DNA from: Vagococcus penaei
GTDB taxonomy: Bacteria; Bacillota; Bacilli; Lactobacillales; Vagococcaceae
Direction of reading: 5' to 3'
DNA: 64,000 nt
Assembly: GCF_001998885.1 (NCBI RefSeq)
Contig: NZ_CP019609.1
Coordinates: 1,228,001 to 1,292,000, forward strand
Positions within the stretch are counted from its first letter, which is position 1, and each line of letters opens with the position of its first letter. Positions 1 to 8,870 of the stretch are shown one piece after another. The translations under genes were made by a program, and so were the position numbers. Below the pieces are notes generated by a model. That model was given only the letters and a program-made list of their open reading frames with translations, had not been told where the DNA came from and did not search any database.

Positions 1-712
1 ACCAATGAACATAGTCATAAAGAGCCACAGATAATTCTTTTAGTGTCTCAAACTGATTGGGATAAACGAACTCTGCTTTAAAGGATTTATAAGTTGACTC
101 GGCGACGGCATTATCCCAGGGATTTCCTTTTCTACTCAACGATCGCTTGATATTAAATGTATTTAGTATGGTATCAATCACTTGGTTATCAAATTCTTTT
201 CCTCTATCAGTATGAAACAACTGAATGTTTGTTAAGGCGTACGGAATCGTATAAAATGCCTGTTTAACTAATTCGGCATCTTTTGATGCCCCACAACTAA
301 ATCCAATGATTTCTCGATTAAATAAATCAAGAATTAAACAGACATAGTGCCAACGATTGCCAACCTTGACATAAGTTAAATCGGCGACAACTTTTTCTAA
401 TGGCATAACGGAGTTAAAATGACGTTTTAATTGATTGGTTATTTTAGACTCATTCACATTAGAAGATACCACCTTAAAATAAGCTTTCGTATACACAGAA
501 ACGAGGTTTCTGTGTCGCATAATCCTTCTAATTTTTCTTCTACTGAGAATGATGCCTTCTAAACTAAGTGCTTTTTTTATTTTACGAGCGCCATAAGCTT
601 TTTTATTTTGGCGAAAAATCATTTCCACAATTTCTTCTAGTTCACTTTCTAGTAATGGCTTCTTTTCCTGATAATAGTAAGTTTGTCTTGATATTTTAAG
701 GACTCGGCACAT
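1..712 (-). CDS. IS3-family transposase OrfB, C-terminus beyond window edge
   Basis: This is a DDE transposase catalytic subunit of the IS3 family. My translation from the ATG at 712 begins MCRVLKISRQTYYYQEKKP. It contains the rve integrase-core signatures VADLTYVK, HTDRGKEFDN and DNAVAESTYKSFK, which carry the D, D and E of the catalytic triad. The frame stays open to base 1. It lies in the -1 frame relative to orfA, as is usual for IS3 elements that make an OrfAB fusion by frameshifting. The protein is close in length and motif order to the OrfB copies at 17135 and 20165. Confidence 0.88.
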   Translation of the reverse strand, partial: MCRVLKISRQTYYYQEKKPLLESELEEIVEMIFRQNKKAYGARKIKKALSLEGIILSRRKIRRIMRHRNLVSVYTKAYFKVVSSNVNESKITNQLKRHFNSVMPLEKVVADLTYVKVGNRWHYVCLILDLFNREIIGFSCGASKDAELVKQAFYTIPYALTNIQLFHTDRGKEFDNQVIDTILNTFNIKRSLSRKGNPWDNAVAESTYKSFKAEFVYPNQFETLKELSVALYDYVHW

Positions 713-747
713 CGCTGATATAGAATATTTATGTTTGTTGGCTTTAA

Positions 748-1041
<294 letters not shown>

Positions 1042-1115
1042 GACATTTCCTCCAGTGTGTTTTCTTATTCTCATCACACCTTATTTTTTCTGTCTAGTCA
1101 AGTGTAGCCTATCCA

Positions 1116-1494
1116 AACAATTGAAATGTTAAGGAAATGGAAGAAAGAACAGGCTTTAGAACTACTACAATTTGGGATAAATACTAAAAGAAAAGATCAG
1201 TTAATTTTCACTTATATAAATGCTGATGGAAAAATAAATCAACCCCTGCACGCTGACTATTCAAATAACATCATGCGTAAATTAGAAAAGAAATATCAAT
1301 TTAAACATGTAACAATTCACGGATTACGACATACACATGCTACTTTACTTTTAGAAGGTGGGGCTAGCATTAAAGAAACACAAGATAGACTAGGTCATAA
1401 AAATGCCGAAACAACGCTAAACACATATTCTCATGTAACTGAGAAAGCACAACGAAATGCAGTTGATAAATTCATTTCGTACACTGGATTATAG
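1116..1494 (+). pseudogene. 3' fragment of a tyrosine integrase interrupted by the IS
   Basis: This is the C-terminal third of a phage/ICE-type tyrosine recombinase. The 122-residue open frame is the same as the last 122 residues of the integrase at 38271-39437 except for one K to R change (MLRKWKK against MLKKWKK). It keeps the catalytic HGLRHTHA, LGHKNAETT and NTYSHV motifs. The 5' part is displaced by the IS ending at 1115, so the gene is dead. The following non-coding DNA to about 1597 is also the same as that after the intact integrase. It therefore marks a third, closely related element in the tandem array. Confidence 0.92.
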
Positions 1495-1540
1495 CTACAA
1501 AATAAGTCCGTCATTACCTTTTTCATTACCTCAACAAAAA

Positions 1541-1572
1541 AAGACACCTTCCAAATACTTGGAAAGTGTCTT
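1541..1572. terminator. Hairpin terminator between integrase remnant and rpsI tail
   Basis: An inverted repeat AAGACAC..GTGTCTT flanks an inner CTTCCAA/TTGGAAA stem, with a run of A on the left side (T on the minus strand). The same structure is the rpsI terminator at 39484-39515. It could end transcripts from either side. Confidence 0.75.
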
Positions 1573-1593
1573 GAAACGTTGATATAACAACGA

Positions 1594-1711
1594 TTAACGT
1601 TTTGAGAATTGACTTGCTTTTCTTGCTTTTTTCAAGCCTGGTTTCTTACGTTCGACCATACGTGCGTCCCGAGTAAGTAAACCAGCGCGTTTAAGAGCTA
1701 GACGGAAATCC
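1594..1711 (-). repeat. Attachment site: displaced 3' end of an rpsI gene (att copy 3)
   Basis: Read on the minus strand, this segment encodes the last 38 residues of ribosomal protein S9, from [12 protein letters not shown] to the stop at 1594. Only two residues differ from the native rpsI product at 39537, but many codons differ synonymously (for example AAA GCA AGA AAA GCA against AAA GCT CGT AAA GCT). It is a gene tail without start or ribosome binding site. The placement between two element ends identifies it as an attachment site. The codon divergence suggests that this copy came from the rpsI gene of another species. From 1712 to 1954 I see no gene, only AT-rich DNA and the 12-bp ATATCAACGTTT motif at 1716-1727. 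Confidence 0.88.
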
Positions 1712-1954
1712 TTATATATCAACGTTTACAATGGTTTTTCCCACCATTTATTCCCCCTTTAGAATACAGTCTCAAATTCTTCAATTTACCTCAAATTTTC
1801 AAAATCCAGACCCAAAAATAAAATGAAGTTTAGCCACATTTATCAAGGGATTGGATAACATTTCAAAAATAAAATAGACCCAATTTATTAGAATATGGAA
1901 AGTTTTTACACTATACCCAGTAGAAATAGAAAATAGTCAGTAGTTATATGTTTA

Positions 1955-2236
1955 TTAAATAAATTTCCGCTTTTCCTTAGGGATTAAATCTATAAATAAA
2001 ACTGCTGAAGGATAATGCTTTTGCATAAATTCTACCGCACCTAACTCATGTGAATCTTCAGAAGCATACAATTCGTCCTTTAATTGCCCCATATCTATTA
2101 CAATACTTCCACTTAGAAAATCAACTGCATCCTTAAATTCTTTATTTTCGTGATAAGTATCATAAAAATCGGCAAGTTGTTTACAAGTAACTACCCCATC
2201 TGTAATAAAATTTAACAGAGATTTCTTGATGTCCAT
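1955..2236 (-). CDS. Small protein coupled to gajB, function unknown
   Basis: A 93-residue protein beginning MDIKKSLLNFITDG. I place the start at 2236 because the gajB stop (TGA at 2238-2240) sits just before this ATG and GGAG precedes both. A longer frame starting at 2308 would overlap the end of gajB and has no ribosome binding site. The sequence is acidic and mostly helical-looking, with no membrane segment or recognisable motif. Tight coupling to gajB suggests that it is made with the defence proteins, as an accessory or regulator. This is inferred from position only. Confidence 0.6.
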   Translation of the reverse strand: MDIKKSLLNFITDGVVTCKQLADFYDTYHENKEFKDAVDFLSGSIVIDMGQLKDELYASEDSHELGAVEFMQKHYPSAVLFIDLIPKEKRKFI

Positions 2237-2237
2237 A

Positions 2238-3356
2238 TCATTCTCCTTTTTCAATTCTTTGTTTATTGAATAAGTCAAAAAGACTTTTGGTACATATATA
2301 TAGCTCATTATTACTTCGAGTTAAAGCTACATATAATTTATTTACTTCAGCTTGACTAGTGTTCTTAGGAATTATATAATTTTCCTCACTAAATTTTTTA
2401 TATGGTTCTGTTAATATTACTAAAACTTTTGAATAAGTATCTCCTTTACAATAACTCCAATTGATAGCAGGTTGATATGGAAAAGCTGAAGCTTTTCGAT
2501 AAACTAATTTCACGCATCCTTCATCAATTAAAAGTTGTTCTAATTCATCAATATCAATAATATACTTAAAGCTTCCTTTTTGCTCATTACAAGATAGTAT
2601 ATCTATACCTAACTTCTTTTCAATAGCTGAACAAATATTGCTTGGAACTCTTCTGCTTTTCTTTAATACTTCTCTATCAAATTCTAATGATTTAGGTAGT
2701 GATAAACAAAACTCTTCCTCAGTAAGAAATACTTTTTGTTTTTTATAAGGTTTACCACTTTTAGAAGATGTCATAGCAACAGAGTGTTGATAAAAATCTC
2801 CTACAGCAACTGTATAAACTTTTTTTGATTTCATCAATAACATTAATAAATCAAAATCTTCCCCTTTAAAATCTTGAAACTCATCAATATATATTGTGTC
2901 AACAAGCAATGATAATCTTTCTTCAATCAAAGGTTTTAGTATCTTTTTATTTTTTATTATCAACTTCGATAGTCGACTAGCATAGTATCTATTATTAGCT
3001 GGATTTAAGTAGTGTCCAATCTTATCATCTTTAATATATCCTTTTGTTGGTGGGTTTGTATGAGGAACTGGTTCTTTAAAAATATCTACACCTCTACTTC
3101 TGATATTTTCAAATGGTAGAACTGCCTCTAACGGACTAATAATCCATGAATATAAGAAGCTAGTATATGTGATTACTTCAATATTGTTGGGAATAATATT
3201 ATTAAATCTCTGCCTAATTTCTTTTTTTATATTCGCCACGTTTTGATTGGTGAAAGTAATAAACAAAACTGATTTTTTCTCATCAAATGCATTAGCAATA
3301 TGATACGTTTTCCCCGAACCTGCTCTTGCAAGGATTATTTTACCTGATTTAGCCAT
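2238..3356 (-). CDS. gajB: Gabija-like GajB, UvrD/PcrA-type superfamily 1 helicase
   Basis: A 372-residue SF1 helicase-like protein. Visible motifs are Walker A ARAGSGKTYHIANA near residues 9-22, motif Ia region LFITFTNQNV, Walker B IYIDEFQDFKG near 154-164, motif III VAVGDFYQHS and motif VI YVALTRSNNELYI near the C-terminus. It overlaps the 3' end of the upstream OLD-type ATPase/TOPRIM gene by about 22 bp, which is the gajA-gajB arrangement of Gabija anti-phage systems. In Gabija, GajB is the ATP-using partner of the GajA nuclease. At 372 residues it is shorter than the roughly 490 residues of described GajB proteins, as I recall them. The start ATG is preceded by GAGAGGGATTGGA. With gajA broken, activity is doubtful. 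Confidence 0.72.
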   Translation of the reverse strand: MAKSGKIILARAGSGKTYHIANAFDEKKSVLFITFTNQNVANIKKEIRQRFNNIIPNNIEVITYTSFLYSWIISPLEAVLPFENIRSRGVDIFKEPVPHTNPPTKGYIKDDKIGHYLNPANNRYYASRLSKLIIKNKKILKPLIEERLSLLVDTIYIDEFQDFKGEDFDLLMLLMKSKKVYTVAVGDFYQHSVAMTSSKSGKPYKKQKVFLTEEEFCLSLPKSLEFDREVLKKSRRVPSNICSAIEKKLGIDILSCNEQKGSFKYIIDIDELEQLLIDEGCVKLVYRKASAFPYQPAINWSYCKGDTYSKVLVILTEPYKKFSEENYIIPKNTSQAEVNKLYVALTRSNNELYICTKSLFDLFNKQRIEKGE

Positions 3357-4948
3357 TCCAATCCCTCTCTTATATATATTGGAACTTTTAAGTTATCAAT
3401 AAATTCAGAATTTGTTGTTATCTCAATAGCAGAATCGGCTTTATTTTTCAACATATATGCTAATGCTTTGCTTCCTAATTCTTCTTTTTTATAAATAGTA
3501 GACACGTTTGAATTTTTTTTATAATCAGTTAATATTTCGATATTCTCATTAAATAAAACTCTCTCAAAAGTAGAATTCTGTATACTCCCATCACATTTTA
3601 TTAATATATTGTATCCATCTGCTTTTAGGCAATTATTCAATGCCTCAATAGTCGTTATTCTATCAGCATCTCCATCATTATCCGTAATAACTAAAAGTGG
3701 TTTTTGAATTTTTTTAGCAATTTCAATATAGTTTTTATAAGTAATTCCTGACATCGATATTATATGCACACCAGATTCATCTATACCTTTTCCACAAACA
3801 GTCTGATAAAAGTTAGGAATATAAATATATTCTGTTGCACCTTCTACTAAAATTACTTTTTGGGATAAGATGAACTCTAGTAGGCTAGCATTATCTGATT
3901 TCTCAAAGAATTTAGCTACCTTTTTATCTACATCATTCAATTTTACTGCTTTTGCATTTGGAGTTATCCATATAGTCTTTTGAATATTTAATCTAGACGT
4001 TATTAGAGGATTATGGGTAGTAATAATTATTTAGGAATTATCTGACTCTACTTTTATTTTTTCAATTAATTTTTTTGTCATTGAATGACTTAAATGATTT
4101 TCTGGTTCTTCAACTAAAATAAGACTTGAATCTATTTGCAATGCAACCTCAGTCTTAATAAAATTCTCTTTACCTTTCCCCATATTTTGTATAGATATAT
4201 TGTTTTCTCGGATATCAATTATTTTAGTAATACCAGATTTCTTCTCGTCAATAGAGATAGACTGTTCGCCTATTTTTAGTGATTCTGATTCTGAAGCTAC
4301 GAAATCAGAAATATGTGTTTTTAGCTTCATAGACAATTTTCTTCGGATATCATTTGGTATCTTATTTTCAAAAACTTGTTTGGCATAAGAGCCATACAAA
4401 TCATTCTTTACAGATGAATTATCAATAAAAAGAGATTTTATTGGATTTTTCAATCTTTTATAGCTACTCCCTTGAAATGTAAGCCATTCAAATTTATAAA
4501 ATTCTATAGGTATGTTGGGGTTTTCAGAAAAATTTATTTTAAAAAATTCTTGTTCAAAATCATTATCAAAATGATACCAAAATTTTATACCTGTTTTTTC
4601 TTCCTTCAATATTTTCCCATTCGTATAATCCAATCCCATAAAGTGTTGTTTACTTATTGAAATCTCTGAATCCATATTTAAATATACTTCTATTAGAATT
4701 TCAGGTAACCGAGAAAATTCGGGTTTATTCTTGAATTGTTTAATATTATCTGCGTTAAATAATTGTTCATTATTTCCATCTATCAACCCGTATATTTTTT
4801 GGTTTAAGGCTAAATTTATCGCTTCTAAAATTGTACTTTTTCCCGCTTCATTCTCACCAACTAAAACATTCATATCTTTATTGAACACAATTTCAAAATC
4901 TTTAAATTTTTTTAAACCTTGGATTAATATTTTTTCAATATAGCTCAT
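3335..4948 (-). pseudogene. gajA: Gabija-like gajA (OLD-family ATPase + TOPRIM nuclease) with internal stop
   Basis: The reading frame from ATG 4948 (MSYIEKILIQGLKKF) to the stop at 3335 is 538 codons long, interrupted by one TAA at 4031-4033. Before it lie Walker A VGENEAGKSTILEAIN and Walker B SLILVEEPENHLSH. Directly after it the same frame continues IIITTHNPLIT, the H-loop of OLD/RecF ATPases. Thirty open codons later comes the TOPRIM part (VILVEGATE, ITDNDGDAD). A CAA glutamine codon is the likely ancestor, so one C-to-T change would split the gene. The 3' part could restart at TTG 3940 (201 residues) and the 5' part makes 307 residues. The family's nuclease needs both parts. It could instead be another OLD nuclease pair, but the adjoining helicase favours Gabija. 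Confidence 0.8.
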
Positions 4949-5015
4949 TGTCACACCCCAATCTTCATAATAATTATGTTACGAAATTCACATTACAGTA
5001 CGATATCATTACAAT

Positions 5016-5039
5016 AAAAAGCCTAGTTAAAGGCTTTTT
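5016..5039. terminator. Rho-independent terminator between gajA and DUF262 gene
   Basis: The hairpin AAAAAGCCT..AGGCTTTTT has T runs on both strands. It lies after the DUF262-HNH gene, which ends at 5212, and upstream of gajA. It separates the restriction-modification pair from the Gabija genes. The rest of 4949-5211 is AT-rich with no gene. Confidence 0.75.
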
Positions 5040-5211
5040 ATTTAAAATTCGTTATTTAATCATTTTTTACAAGTAAAATGCTGTTAGCTATTACTATAAA
5101 AATATTTAGTTTAAACATATTTAAATTGACTTGTATAATATATATAAATAAATATCAGTTATTTATTAAATTCAATACAAGTTATAACTCAATTGACCAA
5201 AATACTAGTTG

Positions 5212-6381
5212 CTAATGATTTGATTTCAAACTATTGTGATGCTTACATAGCATTTGTAGATTGCTTCGTTCAGTTTTACCACCTTTACTCCATGGTATTA
5301 TGTGGTCTCCTGCCATCTCTTTGTATTTCCAAATATGTGTAGTGTGTTCGTATTGTAAATCAGTATTACAAATGGGACAGTTAGAGATAGTATTCATTTC
5401 TGCCTCATTAGTTTGTTCTCTGTATTTTGATTTTCTGTCTGTTTCTGAGAATGCACGAATAGATAGTAGTTTAATAAATTCTGTTTTTTCACCACTTAGT
5501 ACATATTCAAAAATCCCAGATTTTTTCATTACATCACTATCTGCATATAATTTTGAGATTTTCTTTTCAACTTCAGTTGGATTATAGGAGATATTATGGT
5601 ATGTTTCATACAATCTTCCCCACTCTAATCCACGCATTTCAGATTCAACGCTAGTAAAAACACTAGATACCCAATCTATAACTGTATTAAAATATGTTTT
5701 TAATTCATTAATATTCGTATCATTTCGATGCTTTGACATATAATTATCAATTTTGCCTTTACTTACCCAATTTAAAGCTTCTTGTAAAATCTCTTGCCTA
5801 TTAGCAACTCCCTTAATATAACTTTGCCATTTTTGTTGATTTGCATTTCCTGAATTTGAAAATTCCTTTTTCGCTTCTGATACAAAAGGACCAGAATAAA
5901 TTGCATTTCTCAGTTCTTGTTCATTAAGCGGTACTCCTGAAATATTAATCGTTTTAAACCATGCCTTGATTTCACTTTCGCTTCCTTCACATTCATAAAC
6001 CAAAAGTTGGTAATTCATAATTTTTTCCTGTTGGTCTGTACTAAGCCCTGAAAAGAAATTTCTATTTCCGTTAAAATCCAAAACAGCAAATTTTCCTGCC
6101 ACAAAACGTCCAATTGATGTAATTCGTTGCTGTCCATCTAATACCTCAAATGAATTATTCTTGGTCTTATTAAAATATATTAATCCCAAAGGATAACCTT
6201 TAAGAATAGACTCAATGCAAGCCACGTCTCTTTTTCCATCAGCATATATATAGTTCCGTTGATACTCAGGTTGAATGATTAACTTTCCAGACAAACCAAA
6301 AAGACCCTTGCCCTCGAAATCATTATAAATAAATCCGTCAACTATTTCTGAAACTGTGTATTGCTTTAGTGTTGTTATCAT
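5212..6381 (-). CDS. DUF262 domain-HNH endonuclease, restriction partner of the EcoRI-type methylase
   Basis: A 389-residue protein. The N-terminal half is a DUF262 (ParB/GmrS-like) domain with the hallmark [11 protein letters not shown] near residues 80-90 and a [10 protein letters not shown] segment. The C-terminal end is an HNH nuclease: CPICNTDL zinc ligands near 335, then [12 protein letters not shown] and [12 protein letters not shown]. It begins four bases after the stop of the methyltransferase gene with almost no ribosome binding site of its own, so translation is probably coupled. DUF262-HNH proteins are known as nucleases of modification-dependent (GmrSD) and other defence systems. 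Pairing with a dedicated methyltransferase suggests a restriction-modification role with DUF262 as the sensor or NTP-using part. That role is inferred from context. Confidence 0.8.
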   Translation of the reverse strand: MITTLKQYTVSEIVDGFIYNDFEGKGLFGLSGKLIIQPEYQRNYIYADGKRDVACIESILKGYPLGLIYFNKTKNNSFEVLDGQQRITSIGRFVAGKFAVLDFNGNRNFFSGLSTDQQEKIMNYQLLVYECEGSESEIKAWFKTINISGVPLNEQELRNAIYSGPFVSEAKKEFSNSGNANQQKWQSYIKGVANRQEILQEALNWVSKGKIDNYMSKHRNDTNINELKTYFNTVIDWVSSVFTSVESEMRGLEWGRLYETYHNISYNPTEVEKKISKLYADSDVMKKSGIFEYVLSGEKTEFIKLLSIRAFSETDRKSKYREQTNEAEMNTISNCPICNTDLQYEHTTHIWKYKEMAGDHIIPWSKGGKTERSNLQMLCKHHNSLKSNH

Positions 6382-6384
6382 ATA

Positions 6385-7575
6385 TTATTCGACCGCCTTA
6401 ATAAATATCCGTTTATATACTTTTTTACCGTTCACATAAGGTTCGTTATGTTTTTTAAAATGGGGTAGTTTGTATTTTTCATGAATAGCACCATTGTCAC
6501 TAGCTCCAATAATTTCAAATTGTTCAGGATTATATTTATCTAAAAATGAAATTGGAACACCCATAACCCCTTTATAATCACTTGGAATTGCATCCGTGAA
6601 GGGAACTTCAATCGCGTCATAATTATCATAAATAGCATAATCTTTTCCTTTAACACTTTTATGTTTACTGAACTTCTTATTATCCTCCATTGTCATTAAC
6701 GATAATGGTTGATGCCTTTTCCCATGGTCTAAATTAGTTAACCATAGTGCATTATTTGTCGCTACAATCCTCTGTCCCTTTTCTATTCTAGCTTCTGTTC
6801 CATATAATTCATACTTATCAGGTACAATAAAACCTGAAATCCATCTTCCCATTCCTGTTCCTAGCCAAATTTTATTGTCCTTTATTAATGGAAAAACTTC
6901 TTTGTAGGTAATCGCATTCATGTTTCCAATAATCAAAAATTGTTTCTCAATAGGATTTATCCAACCTAAAAACTCCCGAAACAACGAGAAAGGTGGATTA
7001 GTAATAATAATATCTGCTTCTTCTCTAAGTTCCGATACTTCTTGACTACGAAAATCTCCTGCTGAAAATCTTTCAATACTATCAGGATTGGTGTCACCTT
7101 CTAAATAAGATAGAATACTACTTTCTCCACCAGAATCAATTTTTTCTTTTTCTTTTTTCAATCTAGTAATTACATCATTAATATTTACTGCACCCATACC
7201 ATCTTCATCTACTACTTCTGTTAGTTCTATCTTATAAGCTTCTTTGAAATATTTATTTCGTCCACTACCAATTTCTTTTTCAGGTACTAATTCGGGTAGC
7301 AATGTAAGTTGAGTATTAACAATCGGGCTTGGTGCATATGACGTTGAAATTAATTTTTTAATTCCAAATTCATTAAATTTTGTAGCAAAAAACTTAAAAA
7401 AATTACTCTCGAATGGGTCATCTGCTGGCAAGAGAATTGTTTTCTCTTTAAAAACATTTGGATTATATTCTATATAAGCATTTATCTCTTTTTCTATATC
7501 TGACCACTGAGTATAAAACTCATCATTCTTACTCTTTTTGGCTTTTGTTAAGTACTTTTGACGTGAGTTTGCCAT
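6385..7575 (-). CDS. EcoRI-family adenine-specific DNA methyltransferase
   Basis: A 396-residue protein starting MANSRQKYLTKAKKSKNDEF. It has the EcoRI-methylase-type N-terminus (KNDEFYTQWSDIEKEINAY), the ILLPADDPFESNFFKFF stretch and the catalytic IITNPPFSLFREF motif IV (NPPF) near residues 190-203, which flips and methylates adenine N6. AAGGAG precedes the ATG. It is first in a two-gene operon with the DUF262-HNH nuclease. No classical EcoRI endonuclease is present, so the nuclease partner appears to be the HNH protein. The target sequence cannot be read from the protein. Confidence 0.85.
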   Translation of the reverse strand: MANSRQKYLTKAKKSKNDEFYTQWSDIEKEINAYIEYNPNVFKEKTILLPADDPFESNFFKFFATKFNEFGIKKLISTSYAPSPIVNTQLTLLPELVPEKEIGSGRNKYFKEAYKIELTEVVDEDGMGAVNINDVITRLKKEKEKIDSGGESSILSYLEGDTNPDSIERFSAGDFRSQEVSELREEADIIITNPPFSLFREFLGWINPIEKQFLIIGNMNAITYKEVFPLIKDNKIWLGTGMGRWISGFIVPDKYELYGTEARIEKGQRIVATNNALWLTNLDHGKRHQPLSLMTMEDNKKFSKHKSVKGKDYAIYDNYDAIEVPFTDAIPSDYKGVMGVPISFLDKYNPEQFEIIGASDNGAIHEKYKLPHFKKHNEPYVNGKKVYKRIFIKAVE

Positions 7576-7709
7576 TCCACATAACTCCTTCGTAAAATAT
7601 TCAATTTAATTATAACAGTTTTCTATTTGATTTTGGATAAATAAAAACTAAAACTGGAAAGGTAGTTTTGATATGAACTTCTCAGAAAAATATACTTTAA
7701 TAAAAAAAG

Positions 7710-7770
7710 ACAAGCAGAATAAATCTACTTGCCCAAAAGGAAAGAGAACAGTGGACTAGACTGTTCTCTT
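7710..7770 (-). terminator. Double hairpin terminator
   Basis: Reading on the minus strand, an 11-bp perfect stem (AAGAGAACAGT at 7742-7752 against 7760-7770) is followed by a second stem, CAAG-AGA..TCT-CTTG near 7710-7733, and a run of seven T. It probably ends the transcript of the small membrane protein gene at 7855-8049. Confidence 0.75.
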
Positions 7771-7854
7771 AATTTAAATATGACTTTTTTGTTTCGCATC
7801 TCTATAAATAAGATAACATCCTATTTCTATAATTGCAAATTTGTAGAACATTTT

Positions 7855-8049
7855 TTAACCTGCAGGTGTAGGTGTAGGTGTAGATTTATAATTCAAGCTT
7901 GCTCCTGCATCAGTTGTTGCTTTACTGAATATTTCAGCTAACTTAGGTTGTAATGTCTCACGGAATAGGATATAAGCGATTAATACAAAAATACCAAAAA
8001 TTACCACCGCTACGATTACGAAAAGTCCTTGTGAAGCTCCATCTGTCAT
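7855..8049 (-). CDS. Small single-pass membrane protein
   Basis: A 64-residue protein: a short polar N-terminus (MTDGASQG), one hydrophobic segment at about residues 9-30 (LFVIVAVVIFGIFVLIAYILF), then a charged and low-complexity tail ending TPTPTPAG. A very strong AAAGGAGGT site precedes the ATG. The first 35 residues are clearly homologous to those of the 227-residue protein at 19221-19904 (MTNGTSQGLFIVVAIIIFGIF), so both carry the same membrane anchor. No function is recognised. Its own promoter and terminator suggest that it is expressed independently. Confidence 0.65.
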   Translation of the reverse strand: MTDGASQGLFVIVAVVIFGIFVLIAYILFRETLQPKLAEIFSKATTDAGASLNYKSTPTPTPAG

Positions 8050-8319
8050 GAAAAATGACCTCCTTTAATATAAAATTTTATACAAGAATAATGAATATTC
8101 ATGTTATATTTTTATAGTATCATCGTCATTTTTAAATTGCAATTTTAACTGTCGTATCAACACTTCACATCTAACTTTACTTATTTATATAAATCTAATT
8201 ATTTGTTATATTTAATAAAAAAGTAAAGGGTATTTTATTGCTTTAAAACAAACGTATATTAATTAATTCCTAACAGAAATTCATCTGATATAATAAAAGA
8301 AAATCACTTGGAGGACATT

Positions 8320-8616
8320 ATGAATATCATACCCACTAAAAAAGCATTGCCTCTATTTTCAAACCTATTGAAATTAAAAAGTATTTTCTAAAAGCTGGTA
8401 GATTGGAAATTTCTTCAAATTATAATCGTTCGATTATTAGTATCAACCATAATATGATTCAACATTATCAATTCTTTACTGAAGAAATTGATTTCCAAAC
8501 AAATCTGCAACCGACTATTATATGAAAGTATTAGCAAATACTCCTTATCGAAGCAAACACCAGAATATTTTATCAGCACTGAAATTGTTGCAACCGAATT
8601 AAAGAAATTAATCTAA
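8320..8616 (+). pseudogene. Degenerate small gene with frameshifts
   Basis: A good start remains (GGAGG seven bases before ATG 8320, and TATAAT-like bases further upstream). The ATG frame gives MNIIPTKKALPLFSNLLK and stops early. A second frame then carries PIEIKKYFLKAGRLEISSN and onward to QTNLQPTII, and a third frame carries YESISKYSLSKQTPEYFIS to the stop at 8614-8616. Joined together they make one plausible protein of about 100 residues, so two frameshifts have killed it. I do not recognise the family. Confidence 0.5.
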
Positions 8617-8649
8617 ATGGACTATTCATAATTATGATTTTTTTATCTC

Positions 8650-8870
8650 AAATTTTATGATAAAAACCACTTAAAAAATGACACTTGAAAAAGTCAATAA
8701 AACCAAGGGTTTTCTCTTTGTTGACAAAATCAATAGATTATTGTTAAATCAAGCTTTTAAAGGACTATTTTTCAAAAAATACCTCTCAGATGACACGAAG
8801 AAAAATTTGTGGGTAATTCTATGCTTAAAGTTATCTGAAAGGTGTTTTTTGTATCAAAAATTTTCCTAAA
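8650..8870 (+). repeat. Left arm of an imperfect long inverted repeat with inward promoter
   Basis: This stretch matches the reverse complement of about 12170-12375 over much of its length. Shared blocks include AAAACCACTTAAAAAATGAC, ATCAAGCTTTTAAAG and CTATTTTTCAAAAAATACC. Inside it lies a promoter-like pair, TTGACA (8721-8726) and TTAAAT (8744-8749), with a 17-bp spacer, pointing right toward the structured region and the rep gene. A short frame at 8678-8869 falls in the repeat and is not considered a gene. Confidence 0.6.

Noticed and set aside
2238-2308. Longer start for the 93-residue gene after gajB
   Set aside because: The extension overlaps the gajB C-terminus (conserved VALTR region) in another frame and has no ribosome binding site. 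The ATG at 2236 has GGAG.
8678-8869. Frame of 63 residues on the plus strand
   Set aside because: It coincides with one arm of the long inverted repeat, and the matching arm at 12170-12375 does not keep the reading frame. It lacks a good ribosome binding site.
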